NCBI GenBank assembly: GCA_963662155.1
Contig: OY759263.1
Span: 26,300,548-26,364,547 of the forward strand
DNA: 64,000 bases
Direction: 5' to 3'
Origin: Lamellibrachia columna
Taxonomy: Eukaryota; Annelida; Polychaeta; Sabellida; Siboglinidae
Positions within the stretch are counted from its first letter, which is position 1, and every line of letters starts with the position of its first letter. The position numbers and the translations under genes are program-made. The notes under the pieces are model-generated. The model worked only from the letters and a program-made list of their open reading frames with translations. It had not been told where the DNA came from and did no database searches. Positions 38,006 to 50,472 of this stretch are shown here, piece by piece.

Positions 38006-38458
38006 CAAAATAGTGTCGTGCAATTCAACATGAACTAATGTCTATAACATTTTTCACATTATTTCATTGTTGAGCCCAACATTTCTCATGTCGAATGGAT
38101 GACTGCTACAATATTCTACATTACTCCCTCTGGGAGCCAAGTTTGTTCACTGTATGCCGAGTGTAGCAATATTCACAGTCCTATATCATATATATGTAAC
38201 CTACATCTCAACCTATAAAATAAATATACATGTTACTAATACTGGGACAGTCCCAAATTATTTCATATATATATATATATATATATACAAACAATTTAAA
38301 TTTTTTTACAGTAGTGAAATTGCAATATATATATATTAATAAAATAACAGTTGTGGATTCCTTTATATGTCACCTTTAATTAAAATCAATTGTTAATGTT
38401 CTATCACGATATTACATTTTATGTTGAAGAGCCTACTATGAACAACTGCTGATAAAAA

Positions 38459-39693
38459 GGGCATTCCATCTCAAATCAACAAAAATAAGAAAATCTTGTT
38501 GCACTCATATTTCTGAATTAGACATTATTTATCAATTAATCCACATGTCAATATAACCACATGTCAAACCGTAAGGCTGCTCGAATAGTTTGAGTTCAAA
38601 TTTGGTGGATCCTGTCGTTTTTAAAAATTTTTGGAAATCATGAAGATTTCTTGTTCTATTTAAGATACCAATAACTAAAAAATTATTTGTGCTAGAACTC
38701 TGAGAATTTTGGCATGTTTATTCTCCATTATATGTAGATAACAACATGCATACTATAGTTTCACATCATAGCCACCTAGTCATTGGTTAAAATTGAAGTA
38801 AATTCTTAAACATCAACGTTTTAACCATTGGTTGATTTCACATGGAATGACCTAGGTACATATAATCTAGAACTATGTATAGGTATTCAGAAGGTTTTTT
38901 TACATTTGACAACAATATTTACATAATTTTCTCACTAGAGATGGAATAGGTAGTAAAATCAGCTGTAGGATTTAATATTGTGTTGTTATCTATTGATTAG
39001 ATAAAAACACAAAATATGTCTATTTGAAATATTTGTATTCTACATGAAGCCATTTGAATAGGGAATCCAAATATGGTGCATTACATGGGCACTGTACCTG
39101 CCTTTCATATAAAAAATAAATTGGAATTTTATCTCCATGGCCACCAGCATTTTTGGCTGCTAAATATAGGCAACCTTTCACAATGTACCAACTTTGGAGA
39201 TCAGTATCTCATAAACTAAGCTAGATAGAAACTTCTGATATACCTAGATATGTATGTGTGTTACTGACAATAAGATTCATTTGTGTTCTAACAAGTTTTA
39301 TTGTTGAAATATGGGTCTAAAATCGCTCAATTTTTTACATAAAATACACAACTTCAATGGCAGATTGTGGGAGAACTAATACAGATGTGGAACTACAGTT
39401 ACTATCTACTTATAACGGAGAATAAGCATGGCAAATCTCAGAGTTCTAGCACAAATAGTTTTTGAGTTATTGGTATTTTATGTAGAACAAGAAATCTTAA
39501 TGATTTCCGAAAATTGGCAAAAATTACAGAATCCGCCAAATTTGAAATGGTCACAACTCAGAAACTCTTCAAGCTACAACCCTATGGCTTGACATGTGTG
39601 GTTATATTGACCTGTGGATTAACTAAGTAAAATTTTTGTTGAATTAAAAATATGAATGCAACATGCATTGGGTGATCTGAGACGGAAGTCCCC
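38459..39693. mobile_element. Long-TIR foldback-type element
   Basis: The left arm 38459-38755 and right arm 39390-39693 are inverted copies about 290-300 bp long. Left start GGGCATTCCATCTCAAATCA matches GGGACTTCCGTCTCAGATCA read on minus from the right end; deeper blocks such as GTGCTAGAACTCTGAGA and CAAGAAATCTT also pair. The ~630-bp centre is AT-rich and non-coding. No target duplication is clear. Arms this long suggest a non-autonomous DNA transposon of foldback type. Confidence 0.8.
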
Positions 39694-39739
39694 AAACATG
39701 ATTCCGCACCATGACAAAGTATTCTGGGGTAAGTTGGAC

Positions 39740-40225
39740 TTGATAAGTGAATGTTGGTGAAATGTCTGTTTGTGAAGTGTATGTTAGTGAAATGTATGTC
39801 TGTGAAGTGTTGGCGAAGTATCTGAAGATGAAGTTTCTGTTTGTGAAATGTCTGGTGTAAAATGTTTGCTGTGAAGTGTCCGTTGGTGAAGTGTCCATTG
39901 GTGAAATGTTCATTGGTGAAGTGTCCTTTGGTGAAGTATCTGTTGATGAAGTCTCTGTTTGTGAAGTGTATGTTAGTGAAATGTATGTCTGTGAAGTGTT
40001 GGCGAAGTATCTGAAGGTGAAGTTTCTGTTTGTGAAATGTCTGGTGTAAAATGTTTGCTGTGAAGTGTTCGTTGGTGAAGTGTCCATTGGTGAAATGTTC
40101 ATTGGTGAAGTGTCCTTTGGTGAAGTATCCATTGATGAAGTCTCTGTTGGTGAAATGTCTGTTGGAGAAGTGTCTGTTTGTGAAATGTTTGTTGGTGATG
40201 TTTTTGAAATGAAATGTCTGTTACC
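39740..40225. repeat. 15-bp minisatellite with 189-bp higher-order period
   Basis: Units like GTTGGTGAAGTGTCC (15 bp, with 12- to 18-bp variants) repeat throughout. The phrase GTGAAGTGTATGTTAG at 39772 recurs at 39961, and the following variant order is repeated, so a 189-bp block was duplicated. Open frames of Gly-Glu-Val-Ser or Ser-Pro-Thr-Asp type are by-products. Confidence 0.9.
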
Positions 40226-41135
40226 AAAAGTCCATTCAAATGGGCTATGAAGGAATAATTTTAGCCAGCTTTGTAAAATAGTTTCTTTTTGCTAGCTTGA
40301 ATACAGTACAATGTCTTACCTGCAACATAGAACATACACATATTTCATTTGTTTCATGGCATTATACGGATGGATGCTATATGTTGCTCGATGCGGGAAG
40401 CTGGGAACATACGTTTCAGAAACTGGTTGTTGATATTTTATTCATCACAATTATATTGTAAATATACTGCTGAAGCATTGAAAAGATTTCTGAATGTTTC
40501 CATTTGCAATGGAATAGCAAATGCTGGATATTTATGCACCGCGCACACCAAATTATGGCACCATTTTTTTTACACACTTCCAAATAAAATGACATTTGAT
40601 TCGATAACGAGATCGACAACGTGATGGAAAATAACCCTATAGCGATAAGACTCAGAGAGTGCACTCAATCTCGATTCAGTGTCATGTCACAGAAAAGAGC
40701 AAACAGGATATTATACAGTGTATCGATATACATATAAATGTATAGTTTATTAAATATACATGCCACGGATTGTGTGCATGCCTTGATTCATATGCACGAC
40801 ATAATATAACCACAAAGAGCCAACGTATATCGTTGACGACGTACAGCAATATATCACTGCTGCATCTGTTTCTGCTGGTAATTTCTAATTTCTCAATAAT
40901 GATTCTTCTTAAAGCCAATCTTCACAATAAGAACGTACTCAAGTGCATTACACTGAGAACGCTGCATGAGTACCTCCATGTTTACAGTAACAAGATATTT
41001 TCAGATCCACGTGCCACGCGATCTGAATTCATTGTCTGCACATCGTTTGATTTCGCCACATACAAAAATCACCAAATTCTGCATACTAAAACAGCCTATA
41101 TATGCCTGCAGCAAAATTATATTTTGGTGCAATTC
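40226..41135. other. Intergenic, no feature
   Basis: AT-rich; neither strand shows a supported exon. It is downstream of the leftward F-box/LRR gene. Confidence 0.45.
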
Positions 41136-41141
41136 TTTATT
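41136..41141 (-). promoter_or_regulatory. Candidate polyadenylation signal of F-box/LRR gene
   Basis: First AATAAA on the minus strand after the stop codon at 41820, about 680 bp downstream. Confidence 0.3.
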
Positions 41142-41819
41142 AAAATGGCATAGGTAGGCAAATGTCTCGCTGTCACATTGGCTTGCTGAACGTACGACGC
41201 ACTGGACGTCACTAGCAGCCAATCACAGGAATATTCTGTCATTGATCTGGAATGCTGCACCCACTGTCATAGCAACATTTTGTTATAGCAACGTGTCATC
41301 ATAGCAAAGTGCTGAAATGCAGCATCATATGTATGATGCATTCATTTAACTCTGATGATATCTACAATATTTAACAAAAGTCCATGCTGCCATGGCGACT
41401 GCAGTATTCTCTAGTGCAGGGCAGCACTGTCAGACACAGTGTCGTGTCGGCACTCAGCGAACTAGCACTGGCTGTCTTGAGAAAGCGACTAGCATTGCGA
41501 TGGCCGGCAACCGCATTGACAATATCACAAGACATGGCGACTGCTACAGTGTCGCCCTCTACTGGGTATTTCTCACCGAACTTCCACAATCCTTCAATTC
41601 ACCTAAGCATGCTGGGATAGTTGTGTCCAGGTACATTCCCTGGACTTCAGCTTATGGTCATCAGAATAGCAGCTTGCAGATAGAAGCAGATATTGTCACA
41701 GGTGTGTGCGTGTATTTGATCCCAGAGCAAAGGGTAGTAATGGGTTCTATGTCCGAACCCACTAGAGAGCGAGACCACACCATAAGCATAGTTTGTTCAC
41801 CACCAGCGGGGTGGCGCTG

Positions 41820-42016
41820 CTATAGTATACAGCAGCATCTGCAGTATCCGGGGCGGTTACCCCCAACGGACGAAGGTGGGGTCACCGGGGCGAAGTACGC
41901 GTGAACGTTGATGTGAGGCAATCGATCCTGCAACCGTCACAAACAGTCACATATATTCTGCTGGGGAAAGCAAACTTGGCACACGTTTATTAACAACCAT
42001 GTTGTAGGAGGCTCTG

Positions 42017-42055
<39 letters not shown>

Positions 42056-45000
42056 ATGTGGGTAGCCTAAGTATATTTTTTAGTTTTTGCCAGTTGAAAT
42101 TTTAATAATCTTTCCAACTGTATGGACATTGCATTTTCCAAGAAAAATCGTATCCAAATTTCTTCTGGATTTTTTATATTTTTTTATATTTTCAAAGCCC
42201 CTATGACAATCACTTGATCCCAAAGAGCACAGTAATTCCCTCTACATCTGTATAATAATATTAAAACTTCTATACCGCCATCATTGAGGAGCCAAACAAA
42301 CCAGAATCGTTAAGCAGGATACCATCAACAGGGATGCACAGGAATCATCTTCAGAGCTGGAGGTCATCAAGGATTTAGGATAGAAACGCAATTTTGAAAA
42401 GATACATTCTGAACTATTTGCAGAAGGCAGTTAGCATTTCAGATTATTATAAAGTGACGGCTGCAGATTTCAGGCGCCGCTACAGAGAAAGCATGTTTAC
42501 ACGCACGCACAGATGCAATACAACATAACACTTCTACTGGGCTAAAATCCTCGGGAGACCCAAGCTCGGCAGCGCACCAAAACAAAAGTGGTTAAGCAGT
42601 TCCTAATCGATAAGCAGTTCCAGTTGTAAACAGTTGGATTGGTACGCTAGGGAGCTATGGAGGATAAGCAAATTTAAACAGGTGGATTTTTAGTTTACTG
42701 CGAAATTATATATATTCTACACACTTAACACAAACAGGGAATGAGTTCCACAGAGTCGGCGCAGCAACAGATGACAGCGTTACTGAACGCTTACGCTGGA
42801 TCATTATAGCGAAACAAGTCATGGTTTTGGGCTATGTATCTAAGAGATAATAAAAACTAACTATGTGCAACTAAAATCAAGAATATCACGCTGCTGGTCT
42901 ACTCAGAATGTGTTCTAAAAGTGGGAGATTCCGGTCATTTCTCCAGTTGACTGAGCACTGACATGTTAACTAGCAAGACCAATAAGCGCATGTGCAGTTC
43001 TATGAAAATCGGGTAACCTAGACTATTGTGATGTATTAAGGGAGGCTGGCATACACAGAACCAACACACTCTCAAACAAACATGTTACTTTGTCAGAAAG
43101 AGGACTAGTTTAGTAAACAAAGGCCAAAATATGTTACTTAAGTTGAGTTTGGACACAAACAGATAGCCATATCGTACTGGCAAATATAGGAAATGGTGTA
43201 TACAAATATATTTTCATTTGGTGAGCGAATTTTGCTAGACTGACACTCATGACATAGGGTTATCTAACAGAAATTAAGAAGATGTGTGTTCAACAAGGTT
43301 TTTCCAGTGTGATATTCATATTTGTAGTTGCACATGGTTATGTTTTAGTAACTCTTATAGGTGCATAAGCCCAAAAACATGACTTTTGTTTCCCTTTAAA
43401 TGCGCAAAGTTGTTATCATAAAATCATGTTGTATAATAAAATTATCTATTGTAACATTTTGACCATCCAAAGGTATTTTAATGCACCATTATTTTTTTAC
43501 ATAAGTTGACCATTATCTGTCTTATGTGAATATTTCTCCCCGAATATCGTGATTACATTGAATGATGAACACCAAGGTCGATATTCATAAACAATAATGG
43601 TCAAAATAAAAAAAACACTAGTTCATTGAAACACATGGTTGGCCAAGATGTTGGACTGGATTTAGTTTAGACAATATAACATGATTTTATGATAAAAATT
43701 ATCAGGGTTTGTACTTTTTAAAAGTTAACTGGTGAATACACAGGGAAAGAATGGAAGCGGCACAGTCGACACAGCGGATGCGCTCACAGTGGAGGGTAGA
43801 AGGAGAAGAGGAAGACCGCGACTGAGATCGGAGGACTGCATGAAGAGAGATTAGGTGGGATCTGGAGGTGAGTGGAGAACGAGTGCGAGGGATGGGGGAG
43901 TGAAGACGGCAGTGAAACAGGATCAGTGATGGAAGAAAAAAATCTACCAGTATCAATGCCAGCCTCACCCCAGACACAGGAACAGCAACAACAACATTAC
44001 TTGATTGATTTCAAAGCAGCTTTGTTTTCGTAAGACAAGGTTTAAATACATCTTCTATTCAGTAGTTTTTCTTTGTGCATTTTGACGCTACTTTATTTTA
44101 GATTAGTTTTTTTCTTTATTATTCTATCACTCTTACCTATGCGTATGCATCATTATTATATTGATTTATGAATTTGATTATAATAATTTGTTTTATCAAT
44201 TTTGGATTTTAAGGGCCTATGAACATATATTACATCTGGATATACTGTACGGCGTTACATAAATAAGGGTTATTATTATTATAATACTTACCCGTAACCG
44301 ACGGATACCAGCACGGGTGATGAGTTGGCAGTCGTAGAGTTCGATGCGCTGTAGATTCGTGCAGCCCATGAGGTACTCGAGAGAGGCGTCTGTTATGAGG
44401 GGACAGTTGTCCAGTCCCAGGAAGGACATTGACTCAGTGGCACACGGGCTGCACCCAAGGTGGCGGATGCCTTCGTCTGTGATCAGCTCGCAGTGGGACA
44501 GGCTCTGCAACAGGTCACGGCTGACTGAACTGAACTCTGTATTCTAAGGGATCATCTGCAAATTACGTATGCACAAAATCGTAGAAAAACAGCCCCCTGT
44601 ACACCCTCCCCCCGTACACCCTCCCCCATACTGTGTACAGTACTCAGTAATGCTAGGGATGACCTAGAAAACTATGTGGGCAACTAGGCCAATTGTGCAT
44701 GGCACGCAGTAGCCTAGACACCCTCTGTGTATGCAACCACTGTTACCCCTCGCCCTTCCTTGTGTACATCATTTGAAGATGACCCCCTAAAGACTAGCAT
44801 TACTGGTAGCATTGTGCACTCTTCACGGGGTCACTGATGACTACATTTGACTACTAATGGTGACATTCGCTTCAGACAGACATATTGACTCCTCAGGCAA
44901 GAAAGACAAAAGTGAATGTTTCTCGAAAGTTTTAAAACCCAGTGGATCGCCAAATCTAAGGATGTTATGATGGAATCTAGGACCAGCAGCGATTATGCGT

Positions 45001-48000
45001 GGTGTACGATATGTGGTCATGGCGACATGAAGGCTGATGTACCTCAAATATACCAATACAATAAAAATAACACTGTCAAATTTACGTTGTTTTTCAACCA
45101 GTTTATCTCTCTAGACTACGGTTTTGTGTCTCAGGGACTGACACGTATGGTTACATATAATCTATTAACAAACAAAAGGCATTACCGAAGACATGCCTGG
45201 GGTACTTACAAGCTCTGTGAGGTTCGGACAATGCATGGCAAGATGACCCAGTGTGGCGTCTGTGATCTGAAACAACAGATTGAGCCATGCTAGTAATGGC
45301 TGGATGGCCAACTTTCAGTAAGAAACTTGGTGCGCCAACCTAAAAGGAATGTACAACGATTTTTTATTGGTTAATTGAACACCATTGCAAGACTGACTGT
45401 ATTAGTATTGATAACATCTTGGTTGGTTAATAACAATATCCATACGTTTTACAAACGTAATCTTTCATATCTTAATACTTTCGAAAATACACGATAAAAT
45501 TTGGCGATCAAATAAAACATGCTAATTTTATGACACATAGAGTGTGCAACTGCAATTAAACTAAATAAATAAAAAAATAAATAAATAAAAATACACAATA
45601 AAATTTGGCGATGAAATAAAAACATCTTAGTTTCATGACACATAGAGACTGCGCTACTGCAATTAAATAAATAAATAAAAATACATGATAAAATTTGGTG
45701 ATAAAATAAAACATGCTAGTTTAATGATACGCTGCGCAATTACAGACCCGACCAATAAATCTTCACCGAAATATGATGTTTTCACAGGACGATTTATTGG
45801 TCTGTCAAATTCCAGTTCTATACAATTTCCGATGGTAAATACACAGCCGCAATAGAGATTAAAACATGACGTATAATGCTGTTAATTTACATGTACTTTA
45901 AGATTGAAAAATTAAGAGAATTTCTGCAATTTAATTATACGAAATCCCAAACTAACTTCATATCAGTCAACCAATGAAAATCATTGTACATTGCTTTTAA
46001 GGTGCTCTACTTCATTTTGATACGACTAGAACCATTGGCTTGCTCCTGGGCCTCCAATGCCACCACACTGTCTGGTCAAATTCAGAGCCAACAAGAGGAA
46101 ACCCCTGTAGCTTCCAATATGGGTTCAATAAACTTACGGTAATCACATAAATAACGTCATTCACTTAAAATATGTAAAAAATGCTGTATCTTTGGGAATA
46201 CTGATTCTCGACTTCATACACAGAGTGGCATTAGTCGTTACTATGTTGTACTTAAACCATTATTTTGTGTTTTATCGTTACTAGTATTTATTCCACTGGT
46301 GAAAATCAAATGGTGATCAAACATTCCAACAGCACAAATGTGAGAACTGTCCTAATTAAAGAAACATGTTAGTTTAAAGTTTACATGGCCTGATTGTACA
46401 ATCGAAGTCTGTGGGCGGTTGCACCTTCAAGTTGCAAACATATGAAGGTAGTATTTACGGATGTATGTAGATTTTAAACAGTACATCGTTTAGTAAGCTG
46501 TGCAGCTGTAGTTTAACATGATGCACTGCCAACTCAAAGCAGCTGATAGGAGAGTGTAGAGGGAGCCACTTACCAGCACGCATTCTTCAAGGTCGAGTCG
46601 TTCCAACTTATGACAGTTCTGCGAGAAAAACAAGTGTCGGTTGCAAAAGTTTACACATTATGCAACTGAGGCATGGTAACAGGTAACCATGGTACCATAG
46701 TTGAAAGAATGGTGTAAATATGCAATAATGTTGTAACTGTTAAATAATGTTGTAAATGTGAAATGTTGCAACTGTACAACACTATTTTAAATGTGCAATG
46801 ATGTTGTAAATGTATATGCATGTTGTAAATGTGTGAGCATGTTGTAAATAAGTCACAATGTTGCAAATATGTGATAATGTTGTAAAGGTGTCAGCATGTT
46901 GTAAACATGTGATAATTGTAACATACATTTGAGTATTGTTTCTGTTTCTGAATCACATTATGTGGTATAAGTTTTATATTGTAGCATAACAACTGACTTG
47001 CTACATCAGGATGTTTCATAATGTTACATGTTTGAATCCTATCACAGTCCAATTACTCTGAGCAGCAGACTAGTAAAATATAGTTTGCCAATTTTTCTTT
47101 AAATTGCCAAAATATAAAATCACTCCTTAAGATACAAACTTGAAGGCACATTAATAAGTATGAGACATTCATAATATGAATATGATATGCATATGATTAT
47201 GTACTTGATTTAAATACATCATATATGGCAAACAAATACAAGTTATGGGACAAAAATAAAGGAGCTTAAAGGAATTTTCTTTAAAGTAACATAATTGTAG
47301 GATTGTCAGCTATACGGCACCAGCCAGGTTGATGTCAGAAATGAGTCGGGTGGTCGTGCTCACCTTTGTGAGGGCCTGGAAGCCGCTGTCAGTGAACTGA
47401 GAACAGTAGGCCACTTGTAGCGTTCTGGCAACACAAACAAAATCATTACTCCACATTCGCCCGCCTGAACGCCACAGATAAATACAGTGTTGATTAAAGG
47501 TCCCTCCTCAATTAATAATCTTCGATCATCTCGTTTCATCAAACCGATCTAGCATCCACTACAACATGCTAGTTCAGTTGTGCAAATTTACAAATACTTA
47601 ATTTTGGCAAAATCATTGAACAAACTATTCAAATACTTTGGACCGGGTCTGGCCAAAATTCAGTAAAAAAAGGCAAAAGTATCCCAGCTCTATCTACTTT
47701 TACAAGTTACCCGATCTAATGATCAAAGTCAATTTTAATGAAAGCATGCAGTCTTTTATTTAAAAATTGTTGATTATATTACTTTTAACATCAATGAACC
47801 TGATATGCGAAGGCAAAATCTATTGTGCAGGGAGTTTTAAACAGGTGATCTAGCTAAGTATGTGACACATTTGACAACCACTCGCTGTTGTGTGACTCCA
47901 ACGTACCTGAGGTCATGACAGTGCTGGCCAAGTGTGACTAGAGAGGCATCAGTCAGGTGTGAACATTTGATGACACAGAGTGACTGGAGACCAGTGCAAC

Positions 48001-50428
48001 CTTCACTTATACTGATGACGGCTTCGTCTGTGATACTCTACAAGCCACATGAGAACGCTTGATGATAATGACCAAATATATTCCAGAATAACATTCATAA
48101 CATGGCAACAATAAATAATAATACGTTTATTTTACTTTGTGCTACAGAAGGGCTACACTTGGAATGAAATAACAATGATGGCACAGAACAGGTCACAGTC
48201 GAGAGCTTTTGTCGATGGCCCATGCTCCCAGCGAGCAAATGGATTTAAATAAGTATATTTATTTTAATGTTGTAGGCACAAACTGTTGAAATATACAAAA
48301 TGAAAATTTTATTTTCTATTATGCATTAATTACCACCACAAAAAGCTCAAGAATGTGCCCCATCTGGCAATCATGTTGTGAATGAATGGATATAGAAATT
48401 ACACACAGGTTGCAAGTTAGATATGAAAATGCCGCCATGATCAATATTCGTCCATGGCATACACTGAAGAAACCAAAACCCATTTATCATCAGCAAACAA
48501 CAAGTACGGCACCCCAAAAGAAATTACTTAGGCCAACTGTCCTTTTTAGATTTATAGTATATGGATAGCTACTTTGATTACCATCCCAGGTTGTCATCAG
48601 ATTATTATCAAATCAAAATACTTTGATGGAGTGCCTGTGCTGATAATAAGGAGTAGCTGACTTAATATCTGGTGATTCCAGGAAGATTAGGGATGATATA
48701 AAAAAACTGATGCACGGGGGGGCAGGGTGCCGGGGGATGGATTTGTAAGCAACTGTTTTATATATTATCCTACTTCGACGTATGAAAAAAGTTCACAAGG
48801 GTGCTGCCTTATGAATCTGGATAATTACTCAGCAAAGTCCTACTAGGATATTGTGCTGAGGGTTTATTTAAGAGTGTCCGCCTCTAGAGTGAGCGAGTCC
48901 ACCACAGATTTTTTCACATTTCCCTGTGTGGGATCTTTTACTTCCCCTGGCACAGACACCAGGTAGAAGGGACCCACAGCTTCTACTGTCTCTTCCGAAA
49001 GACATAGGCAAAGTGGGGTGAACAAAATTAACTAAGCTTCAAAACGGTGGAGGTGGAATCGAACCACCATCCTCTCAATCGACAGTTGAAATGTTCAGAA
49101 TCTCAGTGCCTGAACGTTCTCGCTGGGCGGACTCTGTACGGCTCAAGCATACAAAGCACCACTATCTATATATTAATACGCTAACTATGGGGCCAGTCTG
49201 GCAGTATCTCCATCCAGGTGCCGAGGTCCACCTGCCTCTTTCTATGTTCCATCGCCTCCTTGGACCATTGGCCTTGGATCTACTGATTAGTGATGTATTT
49301 AAAAACCCACAAACGTAGTTATTTAAAGTTATTTACTGACGTGTTTTCTGATCATACGACATGTTTTTCTACCTGTTAGAGAAACATGGAAACACTGGGT
49401 GAATTTTGTGGTGAGCCACTCGCCAGAGGGCGTCACTGTGGCTTAGGCAACAGAAAAACACCGTAATTTGGTGACAGCATTATTTTCATGCTCTCTTGGA
49501 AAAACAGACAGTAAATATCGGTCAACTCACTGTCTTTTCTATTTTATTAATCATTTATTACCAATAATAACAGAATACAATATTATACTAAATTAAACAC
49601 AGAACAGATTTCATAAATTGATCAGCGATAATGAGATGGGAGGACTGTGTGGAGAGAGATTTGGTGGGAATGGGAGGGGAGAATGAGAGCGAGGGATGGG
49701 GGAGACGGCAGTGAAACGGGATCAGTGGTATCAATGCCAGCCTCACCCCGGGCTACAAGGATAACGAGGAGAATAATAATAATAATAACTAAAAAGGATT
49801 TTCACTACCTCCACTCAGATGGTCAGCAAAACAATCTTGTGTCAGGAAAGCGCTTAAGATCAAAAGGTACTTAATGGTGATAACTGCTACCTGTTGCTCC
49901 GTGGACTGCAGCTTCTTTACCGGAAAATATCGAGTGTAATCTAGTACATCATAATTAATGACAAGGCAAAATGCTGAAAACTGTGTTTTAGCTTAGAATC
50001 TCTATTCAACCTAGTCATGGGTTGGTCACTTACACTACAGCTGTGGAGGTTCAGGACAGAAAGGTCATGACATTTCTGGGCTACATGGTCCAAACCTTCA
50101 TCTGTCAGCTGCAAAACCAAACAGGCTCAAGATTAACATTACTGTTTATTAAAAGGAAACAAAAGTCACGTGCCTATGCACATATGAAAGTTAACAAAAT
50201 AACCACTTGCAACTAAGTTTAAGAATGTCATACCAGTGGTTTACTAGGAAAACCTTCTACAGGGTATGAGTCAACCTTCTCTTTCCAAGGCTTACAGACT
50301 TGGTGTTGAACAGACAGCACCTTAATGTCATAGGGTGTGCCATATTGTTAGATAACCCTATATCACGGGTGCTGTAGTTTGCCAAATGAAAATATATTTA
50401 TAAACACCTACTCCCATACTTACCAATA

Positions 50429-50472
<44 letters not shown>

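Noticed and set aside
41392..41904. 170-codon plus-strand frame
   Set aside because: Its right part is antisense to the terminal F-box/LRR exon, which matches family C-termini on the minus strand.
44916..45293. 125-codon plus-strand frame
   Set aside because: Overlaps the antisense of exon 45210-45266; no domain.
49040..49085. A tRNA gene around the B-box-like GGTTCGATTCC complement
   Set aside because: No acceptor stem, anticodon loop or A-box at the right distance; at best a decayed tRNA-derived repeat.
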